Numbered from the stretch's first letter, positions 1-13,800 are shown. The stretch: DNA of 64,000 bases from Schistosoma mansoni (GCF_000237925.1 NW_017386006.1:744001-808000), one strand, 5' to 3'. Translations and numbers: made by a program. Notes: generated by a model not told the origin, from the sequence alone.

Positions 1-265
1 AATAATCATAATATAATATGAACAAATGTTTTGACATATTTAACAAATTAAAACATGGGAAAGAAAATTTTCCCTTCAATAATCATTGACAGTTGCATCA
101 TAAGAAGTATGTGAATAATTAGTTTAAACATGTGGATAGGAAAGAGGAGTTTTATCTACTTAAATGTTTTGTTTTAATTCACGAAGTAAAGATTTTCAGT
201 GTTTTAGATTTATGAAATCTTCTTCTGATAGTAAATAACTTATTTTATACTTAAATGGCTAATAG

Positions 266-700
266 ATTAGGGTTGTGGAGATTGTTGAGTCTTTATCAAG
301 ATTATAAATCCATCAATGTTAGATTACCATTGAAAACCTGAAAACACTGGATGTCCGTTTCGTCCTAATATGGAACTCCTCAGCTGTGCACATCCGTGAT
401 TCCGTAAGCAGAAATCAGGCCTAGGACCTTTGATCTCACGCGAACGCTTAACATATAGACCACCGATCCACGATAGTGAGCAATCGTCTTTCATTGTCTT
501 CGGTGGGTGACTGCCTCACACCCAACGGGGTTGTACCCCACTGGCTATGGTTTCTCACTGGAACTCCGAGAATCACTTCTCGAAGCTAGTCACTAGTGAG
601 CACATAATAATTATCAGTTTAGGGTTGTAGAGATACTAGGATGAAACGGCCGTCTAGTGCTTCCAGGTTTTCAATGGTCTAATATTGATCGGTTAATGAT
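266..700 (-). repeat. SINE-B copy with inverted 3' scrap
   Basis: On the - strand (266-605) this follows the SINE-B consensus: tail, hammerhead remnant (350-383), tRNA-like box region near 420-465, then the far tail that ends before ATAATAATTATCAG. At 631-700 a + strand scrap carries the ribozyme GAAACGGCCGTC half and the CAGTGCTTCC-like tail (here TAGTGCTTCC). The ribozyme is degenerate: stem III reads ACGGACAT instead of ACGGCCGT. Old copy. Confidence 0.75.
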
Positions 701-1628
701 CTCAACGGTAAACTGTTCAACAATCGAATTAATAAAATAAAATTTAGTGTCTTCAACACTTTGTTCGTCTATAAATGACTATGTTACATAATCATTAATT
801 CCTCGAAATGCCCACTAGGTTATTTACATCAAGTTTTTATGTTGAGAGTGTATCATTGTTTGTTAGAAGTTATAATGAATTGTTTTTGAAATCTATTTAA
901 GTATGATAGTCATTATTAGTTCAATTCATATGATACATTTATGATGTTCTACATGATAACCCTGACTACTATCTTTAATGTAACACTTAACAAAATAAAT
1001 AGTCTGTTAGTAATACCATGTCATTTGTAATAGTCTGCCTCAAGTAGAATATTATTCTTTACTGTATATATATATAGGTGTTCTTAACTTTCGTACACTA
1101 TTTTGACATTTCTTGTAACAATAAACCTTAGAATTAGATTGTGTTGATCAGTTTTTGACTGAATTATCAACAACTGCTTAATGAACTTTATTTTTTGTTT
1201 AACCTTAGTATAGTTCAATTATCAATGTTAGTTTATGTCAGTAGTTTTTAAGGAGAAAAATCGTTTGATTTAGGTCAATGTCAACTATAATCGTCAGGGA
1301 GCATATCTTTTTCATTTTTGGTACACCCAAATTGTTGTTAAATAAGGAAAAATATGTTTCTAAAACAAAGTAAATTGCAATGTGTTAATTAACACTGAAC
1401 AAAGAAAATGAAAACTGTTCAATCCAACAAAATTTGTTAGTTTGTTCTGTTAATAAAAAATCATTTTAGCTTTTTGTTACATACAATGAAGTTAATATTA
1501 CTTCTTCGATAGAATTTGAATAATGACTAGTAGTGGAGTTCAGGAAACAAGTTTTATCCTATTTGGCACTGTCAGTTGGATGTACCTACATTTCACTAAG
1601 TTTTGGTCACACTAAATTTCTAACCAGA
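701..1628. other. AT-rich stretch, nothing recognised
   Basis: No open frame with coding character, no repeat family and no RNA gene was recognised. A short (TA)n run lies near 1065-1075. It could be intron or 5' flank of the KChIP-like gene. Confidence 0.5.
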
Positions 1629-2040
1629 AAGGGTTTTGTGGAGAATTCAGTATTTCCATAGTTGAAATCATGAGTCAATTGAAGCTAGATCACCATGGAA
1701 AACTTGGAAGCACTGGACGGCCGTTCCGTCCTATCGTGGGACTCCTCCTCAGTGCGCATCCACTATCCCACCTCGTGAGATCCAAACCCAGGACCTATCA
1801 GTCTCGCACGTGAGCACTTAACCGATAGACCACTGAGTCGGCATCCAACGGTTAGAAATTAACACCATTAGATGTCGGCTAAGTGGTCTAGAGGTTAAGC
1901 GTTCGCGAGTAGGATCGAAGGTTCGGGTTCCGAGTCCTTCGAGTGGAATCGTGGATGCTCACTGTTGAGGAGTACCATACTAGCGCTTCCAGGTTTTCCA
2001 TGGTGGTCTAGCTTCAATGGACTTATGATTTCAACTATGG
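1629..2040. repeat. SINE-B inverted pair
   Basis: A - strand copy (about 1629-1848, tail, hammerhead, box B, box A) meets a + strand copy (about 1849-2040, box A, box B, remnant ribozyme, tail). Both tails carry the GGAAAACTTGGAAG / CTTCCAGGTTTTCC signature. The - ribozyme has an extra GAG in its core and GGAA for GAAA; the + ribozyme has lost the GAAA half. The arrangement is head to head. Confidence 0.8.
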
Positions 2041-2462
2041 AAACAAAATTCTAACCTTAATCTGTAGCTCAGAACGTCAAAACAGTTTCCTAATGAGCTA
2101 TTGAGTTCACGTGACCACTAGTTTGTGTAACAGGTATAAATTTTATTCTACTTGTATTGGTTTTCATTTTTTCGTTTCAAGTGAAAGGTACTGAGTTGAA
2201 GTTTTAGTTTTTAACACTAACAATTGTATACAGCTCTATCCACCTGATAACTTTTAAACAGAACAAAACATACGTTCTCAATTCCTCTACTAGCCATTAT
2301 CCAACTCGTAACTAAGTGATAATATCAAAACAATCACCTAAGGATACAACTATGACATGAAAGACTGATCATTGGCAGTCGTCTAAATAAACAACAGAAA
2401 ACTTATAAAAAAAACACCCTTACAAATCAATGAAGTTAACATCATTTTGTGTTATTTTGACA

Positions 2463-2570
2463 CTTCACTTCTACCCGAAGTTTGTGCTGATGATGTCGTT
2501 CAGAAGGACGATAAAAGCTCCACGACCAAACCATCCAGCTCAAAGAACAAAACTCCATCAAAATTTGTGT
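2463..2570 (+). repeat. fold-back repeat F1 (Penelope-like terminal type)
   Basis: Carries the F1 signature: GTCGTTCAGAAGGACGATAA, GCTCCACGACCAAACCATCC, then CAGCTCAAAGAACAAAACTC. The same block recurs near 16205, 28766, 48128 and 50588, twice in inverted form and once directly before a Penelope-like reverse transcriptase fragment. I infer it is terminal DNA of a Penelope-like element. Confidence 0.55.
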
Positions 2571-3012
2571 AATTTTAACGGGATAAATAAGTTTGTATTT
2601 GATTAACTATATATATAAGGAGAAAGTGAAATTTAATTACAGTACCATTTTTTACAACTTACAATTGAGTTAAAAGTAAATTGCTTCCATTTATGAATAA
2701 CAAATTTTTCTAGAAATTTAATAAATTTCACCATATATTACTTTTTTCTATGGATATAGTTTCCTCATGAGATTTATGTTCCTAGCTAGTAGGTTTTTTG
2801 TCGGCAAACGAGATAGAAAAAAACTTTTTTTGGTTCATTTAAATAACAAAACTTATTTTCACTAATGAATTAAATATTTTTATAAGTAGTATAATGAAGT
2901 TTTGTGGATATATTAGGAACATTATGTCTAGAGAGCAGTACTAGTAGAATACAAGACTATTCTATTTTTAACTGTTAAATATCGACTAATGTATAATGTT
3001 CCTCAGTAAACT

Positions 3013-3543
3013 TTAGGGCCAAATACCCTGGTACGGCTGAGAGTGAGGAGAGCCCGCTCTCCCTCTCCAAATGCTCTCACATGGCCTCACGTATATAGCC
3101 TCTGCCAAGGAAGTCCTACTCACTGCCTTCTCGTGGCAGGGGTGTTGTTTATAAAATTGAGAGGACGAAAAGCGAATGCCCGGCGCTTTAACCGGGTTGG
3201 TGGACATGGAAAGTCCACCTAGGGTAGTTAGAAAACCCTGACTTCAAACCGATGGTGCACATCGGCTCCAGTATCCTGAAGGAACAAATGGCGTATGAAT
3301 CAATCGTTGTTCACCGGCTACTATGGAACTGCATCTTCTCACGATGCTCCACTGCTATGTGGATCAGATCTTTAGGTCGAAGGCTCTGGGTGTGGCCCCC
3401 TAGGTGAACCGCCTGCTTGAGTTCGGGCACCTGGACAGTATCACAGCCTTCACACAAATCGAATGAGATTTGTGTGGCACATATGTATCTGGTGCTTCCT
3501 TGTACCAATATTTATGTGTTTTAATAAATAAATAAATAAATAG
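3013..3543 (+). repeat. R3 repeat with (TAAA)n tail
   Basis: A block of about 510 bases, richer in GC than its surroundings, followed by a (TAAA)n tail at about 3520-3543. Three further copies lie on the other strand (17557, 18715, 21505). A simple-repeat tail at one end and loss of the far end in the 17557 copy fit a non-LTR or SINE-like element. No long open frame and no clear Pol III boxes were seen. Family not recognised. Confidence 0.7.
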
Positions 3544-3959
3544 TAAACTTTATATAATACTCAAAATTATTTATATTTGAATCATAATGGTGGGTTTTAA
3601 AGACGAATACACTTTGTATTCTCTGACTGGTAAGCCAATTTTTTGTTGCATAAAGTTTTTTTGTGCTGTGCCCTACTTAAGTTACTGTTAATTTATTATG
3701 GACCTAATGATCAGTTCTTCTTCACTTAAAATATAGTGATGTGTATGTTGTATTTTCCCATTTATGGTATTGTACAATCAGATAGTTAATCCATATTATC
3801 ACAGAAGTTTAGAACTTAAGACTGTACTGTGCAAATACAAGTTTTGTTGTTTTATTCTGATTGTAAGTTAAGTGATCGAAGGAAATTGAATTCCTGGACT
3901 AAAAGACATCTATTATTGTTCTAGGTCATTTATCTCATTGTCAATGAATTACTGGTTTG

Positions 3960-4306
3960 AAGATCATTGTGCCACCGGTCTATAGAACGTCATTGATTTA
4001 GGCAGTCGAAGTGAAATAATTAATACGTTTTTATTGACCATTAAACATGTCAAAAGTGGTAAGGCAGAAGAACCTGAAGCATGAAATAATGTCTGTGAAG
4101 AAGGTTTACAGGACATAATTGTGGTTAATTTTAAAACGTTTTTCAGCAAAGACTATTATTTTAGCTAAATTAATGTAGCTACATTCGGAAACAATATATT
4201 AAATACATTATATCATGTATTTCTATTCATTGCCTAAATTTAAGGATGTTCTCTATATTATTATCAAATCAGCGGTCCAAAGTAAGTAAGTAAGTAAGTA
4301 AGTAAA
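3960..4306 (+). repeat. possible worn RTE reverse transcriptase scrap plus (AGTA)n
   Basis: Around 4040-4080 the + strand reads IKHVKSGKAEEPEA, resembling the RTE stretch [15 protein letters not shown] tetranucleotide run (AGTA)n at 4281-4306 resembles the 3' tail of the RTE copies in this window, but the two are 200 bases apart. The call rests on one short match. Confidence 0.3.
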
Positions 4307-4723
4307 GGTCCAAACTGATGACCTGGCTAAAATGTTTTATAACCCAAAAATACATACTCATTTGAAAATCAGTATTATGAAACGCTTCTTATCGATTTAA
4401 CATTCAACTGAAAACTTTTACGTTATTAATTCTTAGTGAGGACTTGGATGCAGACTGTTAAAGAGTCCCATACTAGGACAAAACAATTCTCCGATATTTT
4501 CTAATTTTTTACCGGTTGACTAATTTAGATCGGTTCATATTGTTCATTAAAAACTCAATAATCACCACAAACCCTTACACAAATAACCCTTTTATAACTG
4601 AACATAGCCTCTAGACTAGTTTGGCAAACAAATATTGTGGAATTTGTCATTAGAAAATAAATTTACTCGTTTAAATTTTTTCAAAGTTTGTTTAACTTTT
4701 CTTTATTCCTTTTGATTTTTTAG

Positions 4724-4848
4724 ATTTAACATCGTATGCTGTAAAAAGTTTAGATATTCAAACTAAACCAATTTCGATACATAAATTAGAAATGATGACA
4801 AATTTCACGCGAAAAGAATTACAATTACTGTATCAAGGATTTAAACAT
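4724..4848 (+). CDS. KCNIP-like: KChIP-like exon A (EF1 entry)
   Basis: TTTTTTAG acceptor at 4716-4723, and donor GTAAGT directly after 4848. The exon starts with two bases of a split codon (..AT, possibly Asp) and gives 41 codons: [20 protein letters not shown], then [21 protein letters not shown]. The second part aligns with LEAQTNFTKRELQVLYRGFK of vertebrate KChIPs, so this is the exon at the start of the conserved core. It ends in phase 0. Confidence 0.88.
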
Positions 4849-7800
4849 GTAAGTGTAAATACCTATTGAACATTTAAACTTTCACTTCGAACTGACCATC
4901 TTACACAAATCACTAAAACAAAATTCATGTTAATAAAACAACTCTTTCGACAACATGATTGAAGGTCAGAAACTGAAATTATTTGAAACCATACAAGCAA
5001 AGATGGGTAGTGACTAGCAGTGGAATCCAGTTTGACGCGCGTTTCGTCCTATTCGGGACTCGTCAGCTTGATGTACCTGCATCTCAGAGTTGACGTTCAA
5101 TCTGTGACTCGAACCCACTACCATTCGCTCCAAACGCCATCGCGTTATCCATTCAGCTACTCAGTCCTGATAACCACCTGCGTGTGAAATGGGGTGAAGT
5201 TATATTCACTTGGTGTTATATACTTGTATCGTCCCTAATAGGATGAAACGTGCATCCTGGATTCTACTGCTAACCAGTATCCACCTTTGCTTATAAACCT
5301 TGTGACTTCAGACAATATCGAGGCAGTCCACACAGGACGCACATTCCAACAAGAGACTGATCAATTACAATCCTAAATAAAAATGGGAAGATAAAAGTAT
5401 ACAACACCAAGTGAACAGATTAGTAAGAACTAGAAAATAATATACAACAGATTTTCACCGCTTTCAGTGAAATTGATTTACATTTTATTAACTTCAAATA
5501 AATAGATTTGCTAATATTTCTAAAACAAACGGTTTGGGATTTGGTTGGACAGAATGTACAAGTTAAACTTTATTCTTCATTAAAGATTTTTGAACTTGAC
5601 ATTTTATTCTTTAATCTTCAAAATCGATTTTATACATTTGTTTGGAAAAAAGTATTTTATTAGTTATACCATCTTTGATAAATTACTTAACCAAACTGTA
5701 GTGAAGGAGAACACTAGTGGGGACTATCGAATGTATTTAAACACAAATTACAAACTATCTCACTAAATTCTGATAACCATACAGCAAACAATTAATTTGC
5801 AAAATAACAATCAATTGTTTCAACCTTAACTGTTCCTTCTGCAAATATCAGTCCGTCTTCACTGATTTCATTGTTCATGCATTTTATTCTTGTTCTTTCC
5901 TTATCTATCTTCTGCCAAAATACATTCTTTGTCTGACCATCACCATATACTAGTTATATGGATATAAGTAGACCACACCACAAAACTATTAGAAAACATT
6001 AAATAATTTGAAACCTACTGACTTACTGATCGCTAACCTCATGCCAAATCCTCCTCCTTTATCCGGTCTTGTGACCGGCAGTAGGCATCGGAGGAGCTAC
6101 AGGCGGAGCTATATAATTTGAAACGCTTATCTTTCAATGCAAAATTACTTCATCTGTAACAATTCAAGTACTTGCATGATCTATCCGTTTATGAAATGTT
6201 TATTTTAAGATAAAACCATAGACAGGGTATCTTCTGTTTATCTATCTTTTAGTTATATGATTAATATTAATTAAATTTATGAAAATAAAATTAAAAAACA
6301 AAAGTACATTTAGTAGCTTTTTTTGTTGGTCATTCTTAAGTTTAAAACGTTTAAGTACAAAAACAATAAACATACTCACTCTATTTGACTGGAAACAAAA
6401 ACCTTAAAATGTATATAGTTAACTCAGTATATGGAAATAAGGAACTGATGTGCCTATTTAAGTCATATATGCATATCTATCTGAGAATACTTCACGTAAA
6501 CACGGTAAAGAAAGTATTTAAATCTTCAATACAAGTTATAGAAAACAGTATTATTGGGGTGAAGATATATTTTGAAGTCATTTTGTGATGTAAAACGTTC
6601 AGTCTGTGAATGGTTGTAAACAATTTGTTTATATATATATATATATGTATATATTGTAAAAGTACTCTTAAATGGAAGAATTATTTTTGTTTCTCACTTT
6701 CCATTGTTCTACAGATTTGTCCTTCAGGTGTTGCCAGTAAAGAATCTTTCATAGGAGTATACCGAAGATTTTTTCCTAATCGTGGTAAGTTTGTATGAAA
6801 CTATATTAATGGTTAATATTTATATAGAAATTGTAAGAAGCAATGAGTTATGCATAGCCCGTGTAATATATGCACCAAATGTGGGTATATATTTATTTCT
6901 ATATTTGTTTGTGGCAAAATTACAAAATATTACGTCTCGTAGGAAGAAAGGACAATCAGTTTGATGACTAGATAACACGGACAACCATAATTGTCACTGT
7001 TTTCAACCGAATTCGCTCACTTATTGTACAAACTATATAAAATCATAGTCTACTATTTTTGACATGCTAACTTGAACAATTAGTGATTCAAGTCAATGAA
7101 AGTGGGTGTTTTTGATTTATACTGTTTTATATGTACAAGATGGACAAACATTACGTACTTACTTACGCCTGTTACCCCTCGTCGAGGAGCATAGGCCGCT
7201 CACCAGCATTCTCCATCTAACTCTGTCCTGAACCTTCCTTTCCAGTTCTTTCCAGTTAACATTCATCCCTTTCCTATCGGCTTCTATTTCCCGACGTAGT
7301 GTGTTCTTTGGCCTTCCTCTTTTCCGCTTCCCTTCACCATTCCAAGTTTGGGATTGAGTCGTGATGCATATTGGTGATTTCCTTAATGTATGTCCGATCC
7401 ACTTCCAACGTCTTTTCCTAATTTCCTCTTCAGCTCCAAGCTGGTTTGTCCTCTCCCATAAAACGCTGTTGCTCATAGTATCCGACCAATGGATCTTGAG
7501 TATTTTGCGTAGACAGCTGTTGATAAATGCTTGCATCTTCCTGATAATGGTCGTAGTGGTTCTCCACGTTTCAGCTCCGTAAAGTAGGATTGACTGTCTT
7601 GACGTTCGTATTAAAGATTCTGACCTTGAAATTAGTTGAGAGTTGTTTTGAGTTCCATATGTTCTTCAGTTGTAGAAATGCTGTCCTTGCTTTGCCGATC
7701 CTTGCCTTTATATCTGCATCCGATCCTCCTCGTTTATCAACGATGCTTCCCAGGTACGTGGATGTTTCCTCAACTGATTGTTCAATTATGATCCGTAGTG

Positions 7801-10800
7801 TCGCAATCTGGTCTGTGCACAAACTATCCTTACGGAATCCAGCCTGTTGATCCCTAAGTTCGGCGTCTATTGCGTCTTTCATCCGATTCAGCAGCACTCT
7901 GTTGAAAACTTTTCCTGGTACTGATAACAAACTGATGCCTCTGTAGTTCTCACATTTGCTCAGATCTCCTTCGTTTGGTATCTTGATGAGATATCCTTCT
8001 TTCCAGTCCATTGGCACTTGTTCCTCTTCCCAAATCTTCTTGAATAGATGGTGAAGTATGTTTGCAGTTACTTCAATGTCTGACTTCAGTGCTTCTGCTG
8101 GTATATTGTCAGGTCCTGCCGCCTTCCCACTTTTGATTTGTCTGATGGCCATCTTGACTTCTTCGATCGTTGGTGGAGTGATATCTATTGGAAGGTCAGT
8201 GTGGGCTGCTTCGATGTTCGGTGGATTCAATGGGGCTGGTCTATTCAGCAGTTCCTCGAAGTATTCTGCCCATCTTTTCCTCTGTTCTTGAATCTCAGTG
8301 ATTGTCTTTCCTTCCTTGTCCTTGACTGGTCTCTCATTTTTACTATATCTCCCTGCCAATTTCTTCGTTGTATCATATAGTTGTCTCATATTCCCTTCTC
8401 TTGCAGCTTTTTCCACCGTCGTTGCTAGTTCTCCCATGTATTTCTGCTTGTCGGCTTTAATGCTCTTCTTCACTTCCCTGTTTGTTTCTGCGTGGTCTGC
8501 TTGTGCTTTGACTTTCTCTGCTCGTGTTCGGCTGTTGCTAATTGCTAGTTTCTTGTTCTTCCTTTCTTGAATCTTGTCCAGGGTTCACATAGAGATCCAT
8601 TCCTTGTGATGATGCTTCTTAGGACCAAGAACCTCCTGACACGTTGAAGTTAGTGCTTCTTTTATCCCTTTCCAGTTGTCCTCCAAAGTAGTTTCTTGTT
8701 CATTCAGCAGATCCTGTAGAGCTTGGAATCTGTTGTTGAGAGTTATCTTGAATTCGTTGAGCTTGTCAGTATCTCGAAGGAAGGCTGTATTGAACCTTTG
8801 TAGTGCTGTTTGTCCAGTTGTCCAGTGTTTCTTTAGCTTCAGTCTCATCTTGGCCACAACCAGCTAGTGGTGATATGAAGCTATGTCAGCTGCTCTCCGG
8901 GTTCTCACATCTTCCATTGATCTTCGGAATTTTTTGTTGATACAGATGTGGTCTATCTGGTTCTCTGTGGTTTGGTCCGGTGAGATCCATGTAGCTTTGT
9001 GTATGCGCTTGTGTGGGAATATTGTGCCGCCTATAACCAGTTTGTTGAATGCACATAGATTTGCAAGTCTCTCCCTATTTTCATTTCTCTCTCCTAATCC
9101 ATGTCGTCCAATTATATCTTCATATCCTGTGTTGTCCACTCCAACTTTACCATTTAGATCTCCCATCAGGATGGTGAGGTCCTTTCGTGAGCACTTCTCT
9201 ATAGTTGAGATTCCCATCCTACAAGTGAATTTCGTGCTTCTTTGGACAGCGTTAGAGCAACTCCCTGAGTGTGTGGAGCATTTTACCCTTCTAGACCGGA
9301 GTACAGCAGCATCTCTACTGTACCTAGCCTTTGTTGTCCTGTTTGTATCCAATGGGTTTCGCTGATTCCAAGTACTGACAAGTTGTATCTCCTCATTTCC
9401 ATTGCTATTTGACTGATCTTTCCTGTCTCCCACATTGTACGGACGTTCCATGTACCTATAAAGAGTGTTGCTCTGGTTGTTAGAAGGTGCATCGGTCTCG
9501 TGATTTCCGAAACATTTCGGCTTTCATCATGAGACGTCATAATTATTCCATCAACTCCCAGGGCAGAGTTTAAATAGTTTGAATTATTTTTTCTGGTTAG
9601 CGTTTTTTTAGCGAGTTAGCTTTTCTACGGGATGGGTTCGCTAACCCCATGCCCAACCCTCCTCCTTTACCCGGGCTTGGGACCGGCGGTAACTCTAGAA
9701 GAGCTACAGGCGGAGTTATGGACAAACATCTCATAGTGTTATTAAAAGAAACAATCCAATTAAGGCTGTTTGTCGGTCTACATACGTTTTATTTTCAATA
9801 ATTCTTTATCATAACTGTACAAATCTAAAAATAATTGTTCCTAATGAAATTAGTCAGGCATAATAACTACAAATATATAAATATTCTAAGACTAAGTTTT
9901 AGATGGACTTTCGTGGTTCTCTGGATGGCAAATCAGAGTATTGTTCAGAGAAGTGCTTCAAAAGAGTTCAGGATATTAGTCTGTCTATCTATCTTAAAGG
10001 ATTATAAAACACCATCTAAAGCTCAATCTTTCAACACCTAGCTAAAAATGTTTAACCCGCAGAATATATATATAAGTGTAAGAACTTTGCTCATATAATA
10101 TATTTTTATAGTATCCTTAAGTACTCAATCACTAATACATTAAATAGAAAAAGTGTCTTTCCATTGGAATGCTATCACGATTCACATGTATCCGCAGAAT
10201 TATATATATATATATATATATATATACGTATTAGACCTTTGCTAATATAATATATTTTCGTAGTACCCTTAAGTACTCAATCATTATTATATTAAGCAGA
10301 AAAAGTGCTATTCTATCGGATTGCTATCATGATGCACATGTATCCTTTCAAACAAAGAAATTAATAACCGGAAAGTAGTCTTGTGAATTCTAATAAAGTA
10401 TTATGCATATATTTTACTCCATATGTCTGAAATGATTACTATTTTCTTTCAAAGAAATCGCATTAATGTTTAATGCTGGTATAGATTTATTGTTACCTTC
10501 AAGAAATAATTCAGAATTAGCATAAACTGAAATAAACTGACAAGTCGAGGCTTATTCACCGAAAAATAGGCAGCTATAAATTGTCATCACATAATCTAGA
10601 AATTTCCTATGAAACAGTGAATAATTAATATTGTTAGGATGTTTATTTAAATATGACTAAATAGAATAATCATAAATAAATAGGTAATCTTATTTGAATC
10701 ATTCTTGTATACTTGTGGTGCATGCTACTTATAATGACAGACATAAGTAGTATGTATCAGCAATCGGAAGTGGAAAGCCTGAGAGCATTGGGAATTGGAA

Positions 10801-13800
10801 TCAAACATGAAAAGAATGAGTAGCAACTGGAAACAAGTTAAAAGGATTGTCCAAGACAGTGATGAATGGAGAATTATGGTGAGTGGTCTATGCTCCTTCA
10901 TGAGGGGTAACATGAAGAAGTAAAAAGGTTATTAATAATAATTGTAAACACAAAAGTTTCATATGTACAACAATCATTCTTGTGTTAAAAACTCAATAGA
11001 ATGATATTCAATTGCCCAGTACTTCAAAATCCACCAGTAATTATCTTGATCAGTAATTAATATGAGGCGCATATATTGCGGTGTATGCTACTTATGCTGA
11101 CAAATATAAGTAGGACGTAGAAACAGTTGAAAATGGTATGTCTACCAACAGAAGATCGCATTGAAGACAATAAAGAGGGAAATAGAAATAAATTGTAATA
11201 ACAACAGAAATGGAAGAATCATAAAGCATCTGAAAGACAAATGAAGGATGATGCACTAATAATGTATTTAATGTAAGGTTTCCATATTTCAATAAGCCAC
11301 TGTGCAATTGGTAAATTGGTTCTCCTCACCTGAGTTCTCATTCATTACAACATACCTAACAAAAAGTGATTTTTTGAAAATAATACATCATTGTAGCTCG
11401 TAAACAGCTTTATTGTCATGTCTAATCACCATCTTGTTGGAATATTGCCAATTTAATAAATCGTTAGTAACTTTGTTAACACCTCTGACTTATATTAACT
11501 GTATATATTTATTATGAAGTTTATCACTGTTCTACAATGACGCAAATAACTTTGACAGATATTTATACAAATGAAAGCTACCCAGTTGAGAATTTATATT
11601 GATTGATCACTGAGTAGTAAATAGTCTCTTGTTTGTTTTGTCTTGATTATTGATGTGATTCTATCTATTGGTTTGCATCATGGTCACTAATTATGATAAG
11701 TGACTCAGTTATTCAAGTAATTGCTGACATTTTAGGTGATTGGATGCAGTTAGAAGATAACTAGAGATCAAGGTTTAGTGCTACCTACCACTTATTAACA
11801 AAACATAGCATTAAATAATAAATATCCCGTGGAGATTTTTTGAATGGTAACTTTGAGAACTATTTATAGACCAATATGATATGTATATTTCCTATTGTAT
11901 AATTGTTAAGTAACTAAACTATCCATATTCGTATCCCTCTTATTATAAGCTTTATTCTGACCTATAGACTATTATTATACGATTTACCATTCTTGAGTTA
12001 TACCCAGTCCATTAATTACTGTTCCCCCTATTCACGGCCACTTTGGGCTGAGTCTGTACGATTTACGATTCTTGAGTTATCCTCAGTCTATTGATTACTG
12101 CCTCCCACATTCACAGCCACTTTATGCTGAGTCTTGTACAAATGTTATTTTCTATTTCATGGTACGATGTGGTCAGTTTGATTGGTATATAAACCCAGTA
12201 TGTTTGAGAATAATGATTCATATTACAAAGGCTGTTATTAATGTTCTGGACTTAACTGGCTGGGTTAGGCAGAAAGCAGGACCGACAAGTACTCAAGACT
12301 GCTCTTACGGGTTTTCGTGCGTTATTGGTCCGATCGATAATTCACTGTATTCTAGTTAGCAGCATCGACACGTCATATATTACCTGGGCACGCAGGCGGG
12401 CTACAAGATATAACAGTCGGCGTGCACAGATTACAACACATTGATCTTCCCCACCTGACTTCTCGTTCTCTACATGCTTAGTCTTAAATAGAATGTTAAA
12501 GTTATCGAACAATAAAAATTCTTTTCATATAGTGATATTTGAAATTATTCCCCCATCCACTTCTTGTGTCCAGACTGTTTGTGTTTTCAGAATACCACGT
12601 AGTTTGTCTTTTTTATTCGATGAAAACTTTGGTAAAACGTCTTGGAAAAAAGTTTGTTTAAAAAAGCTGTTGACACGTTTTACTTTCAACTGTTTTTAAA
12701 ATTAAAAAATTGGTTTGTACTAAGTGACAGTTAACACTGTCACGATAACATATTTGAAACGTTTAAATATAATCATACTATATATTGCACACATGTACTA
12801 GTGTTATAGTGAACCAGAATACAGATGGGGACAACCAGTTTTTTGTTTCATGTAAAATTACAGAATATCTTGGCAAAATATGAGAACCATACTTTAAATG
12901 CTTCATTTGCAAATCTTCCATCAATTGTGCTTTACATTCTTCTGATTCTTCTAATTCTAAATTCCTTTCTATTTCCTTTTCTGTTTTCTCCAATTTAATC
13001 TTTTTAGCCTTCTGCTGCTAGGCACACAACTTTTGATTGGTGTTATATACAACTTATTTCAATAGACATAAGTAGCATACGACACGGTTTTATGCACTCG
13101 ATAAGTTAGTTGAACCTCATGCAAAATAAATTTTTATTTCAATTTCAAATTTACTTTACACGTGAAATTCTTTCGGCTCGACCCGGAGAATATATAAAAC
13201 ATACTAGTATTACATATGGTATGTCGTGACCAGGGAAACTGAAATAAACAACTGTTGATCAATCATGAGTAATTCTAAAACCTCTTTGGGTGTAAAACAT
13301 CGTAATGTATTTTTTAAAATAACTACAGATAAAGGTATACGAATGACAGACTATTAGAATTGCATTGTTTTAGAGTACAAGTTATTTGCATCAAATCACT
13401 GAAAAATCAGGTAGTCGCTCCACATGTTGTAGAATCTGAACATGAGCCAATGGGATGACAAACATTAAAGCCGATATATTTTGATTTAGGAATACTAGAA
13501 ATCAAATTTATTTTTGAGTTTGGGGTTGTGGAGATTGTTGAATTTCATTGAAATAATGAAAGCTAGCTGCACAGCATCGTGGACTGATTGAAATTAGACA
13601 TTAACACCGTTAGATGACGGGCCAGTGGTCTAAAGATTAAGCGTTCGCTTGCGAGACCTAATTACCTGTTTCTGAATCCCGCGTGCGGGATCATGGATTG
13701 GCACTGCTGAAGAATCCCATACTACAACGAAGTGGCCGTCCGTTGCTTTCAGTTTTCCAATAGTAGTGTAACATCGATCGGTTCATGAATTCAATGAAAT

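Larger units (their letters stand above)
7140..9729 (-). mobile_element. RTE-type (SR2-like) LINE, both ends present, internally deleted
   Basis: The body 7152-9717 (2566 bases) lies between two copies of ATGGACAAACAT (7140-7151 and 9718-9729), a 12-bp target-site duplication. On the - strand it starts with AACTCCGCCTGTAGC, runs through a structured leader to the ATG near 9540, and ends GGTAACAGGCGTAAGTAAGT, the 3' end seen in all RTE scraps here. So a copy with both ends was inserted although its protein region lacks large parts. It lies in the 8.6-kb KChIP intron B-C, antisense to the gene. Confidence 0.85.

Noticed and set aside
6004-6124. HDV-like ribozyme in the RTE leader
   Set aside because: ATGCC/GGCAT could make a pseudoknot in the short copy but is absent in the long copy, and no HDV-type P1 was found.
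6385-6588. 67-codon frame before KChIP exon B
   Set aside because: AT-driven composition, no acceptor in frame and no match; ordinary intron.
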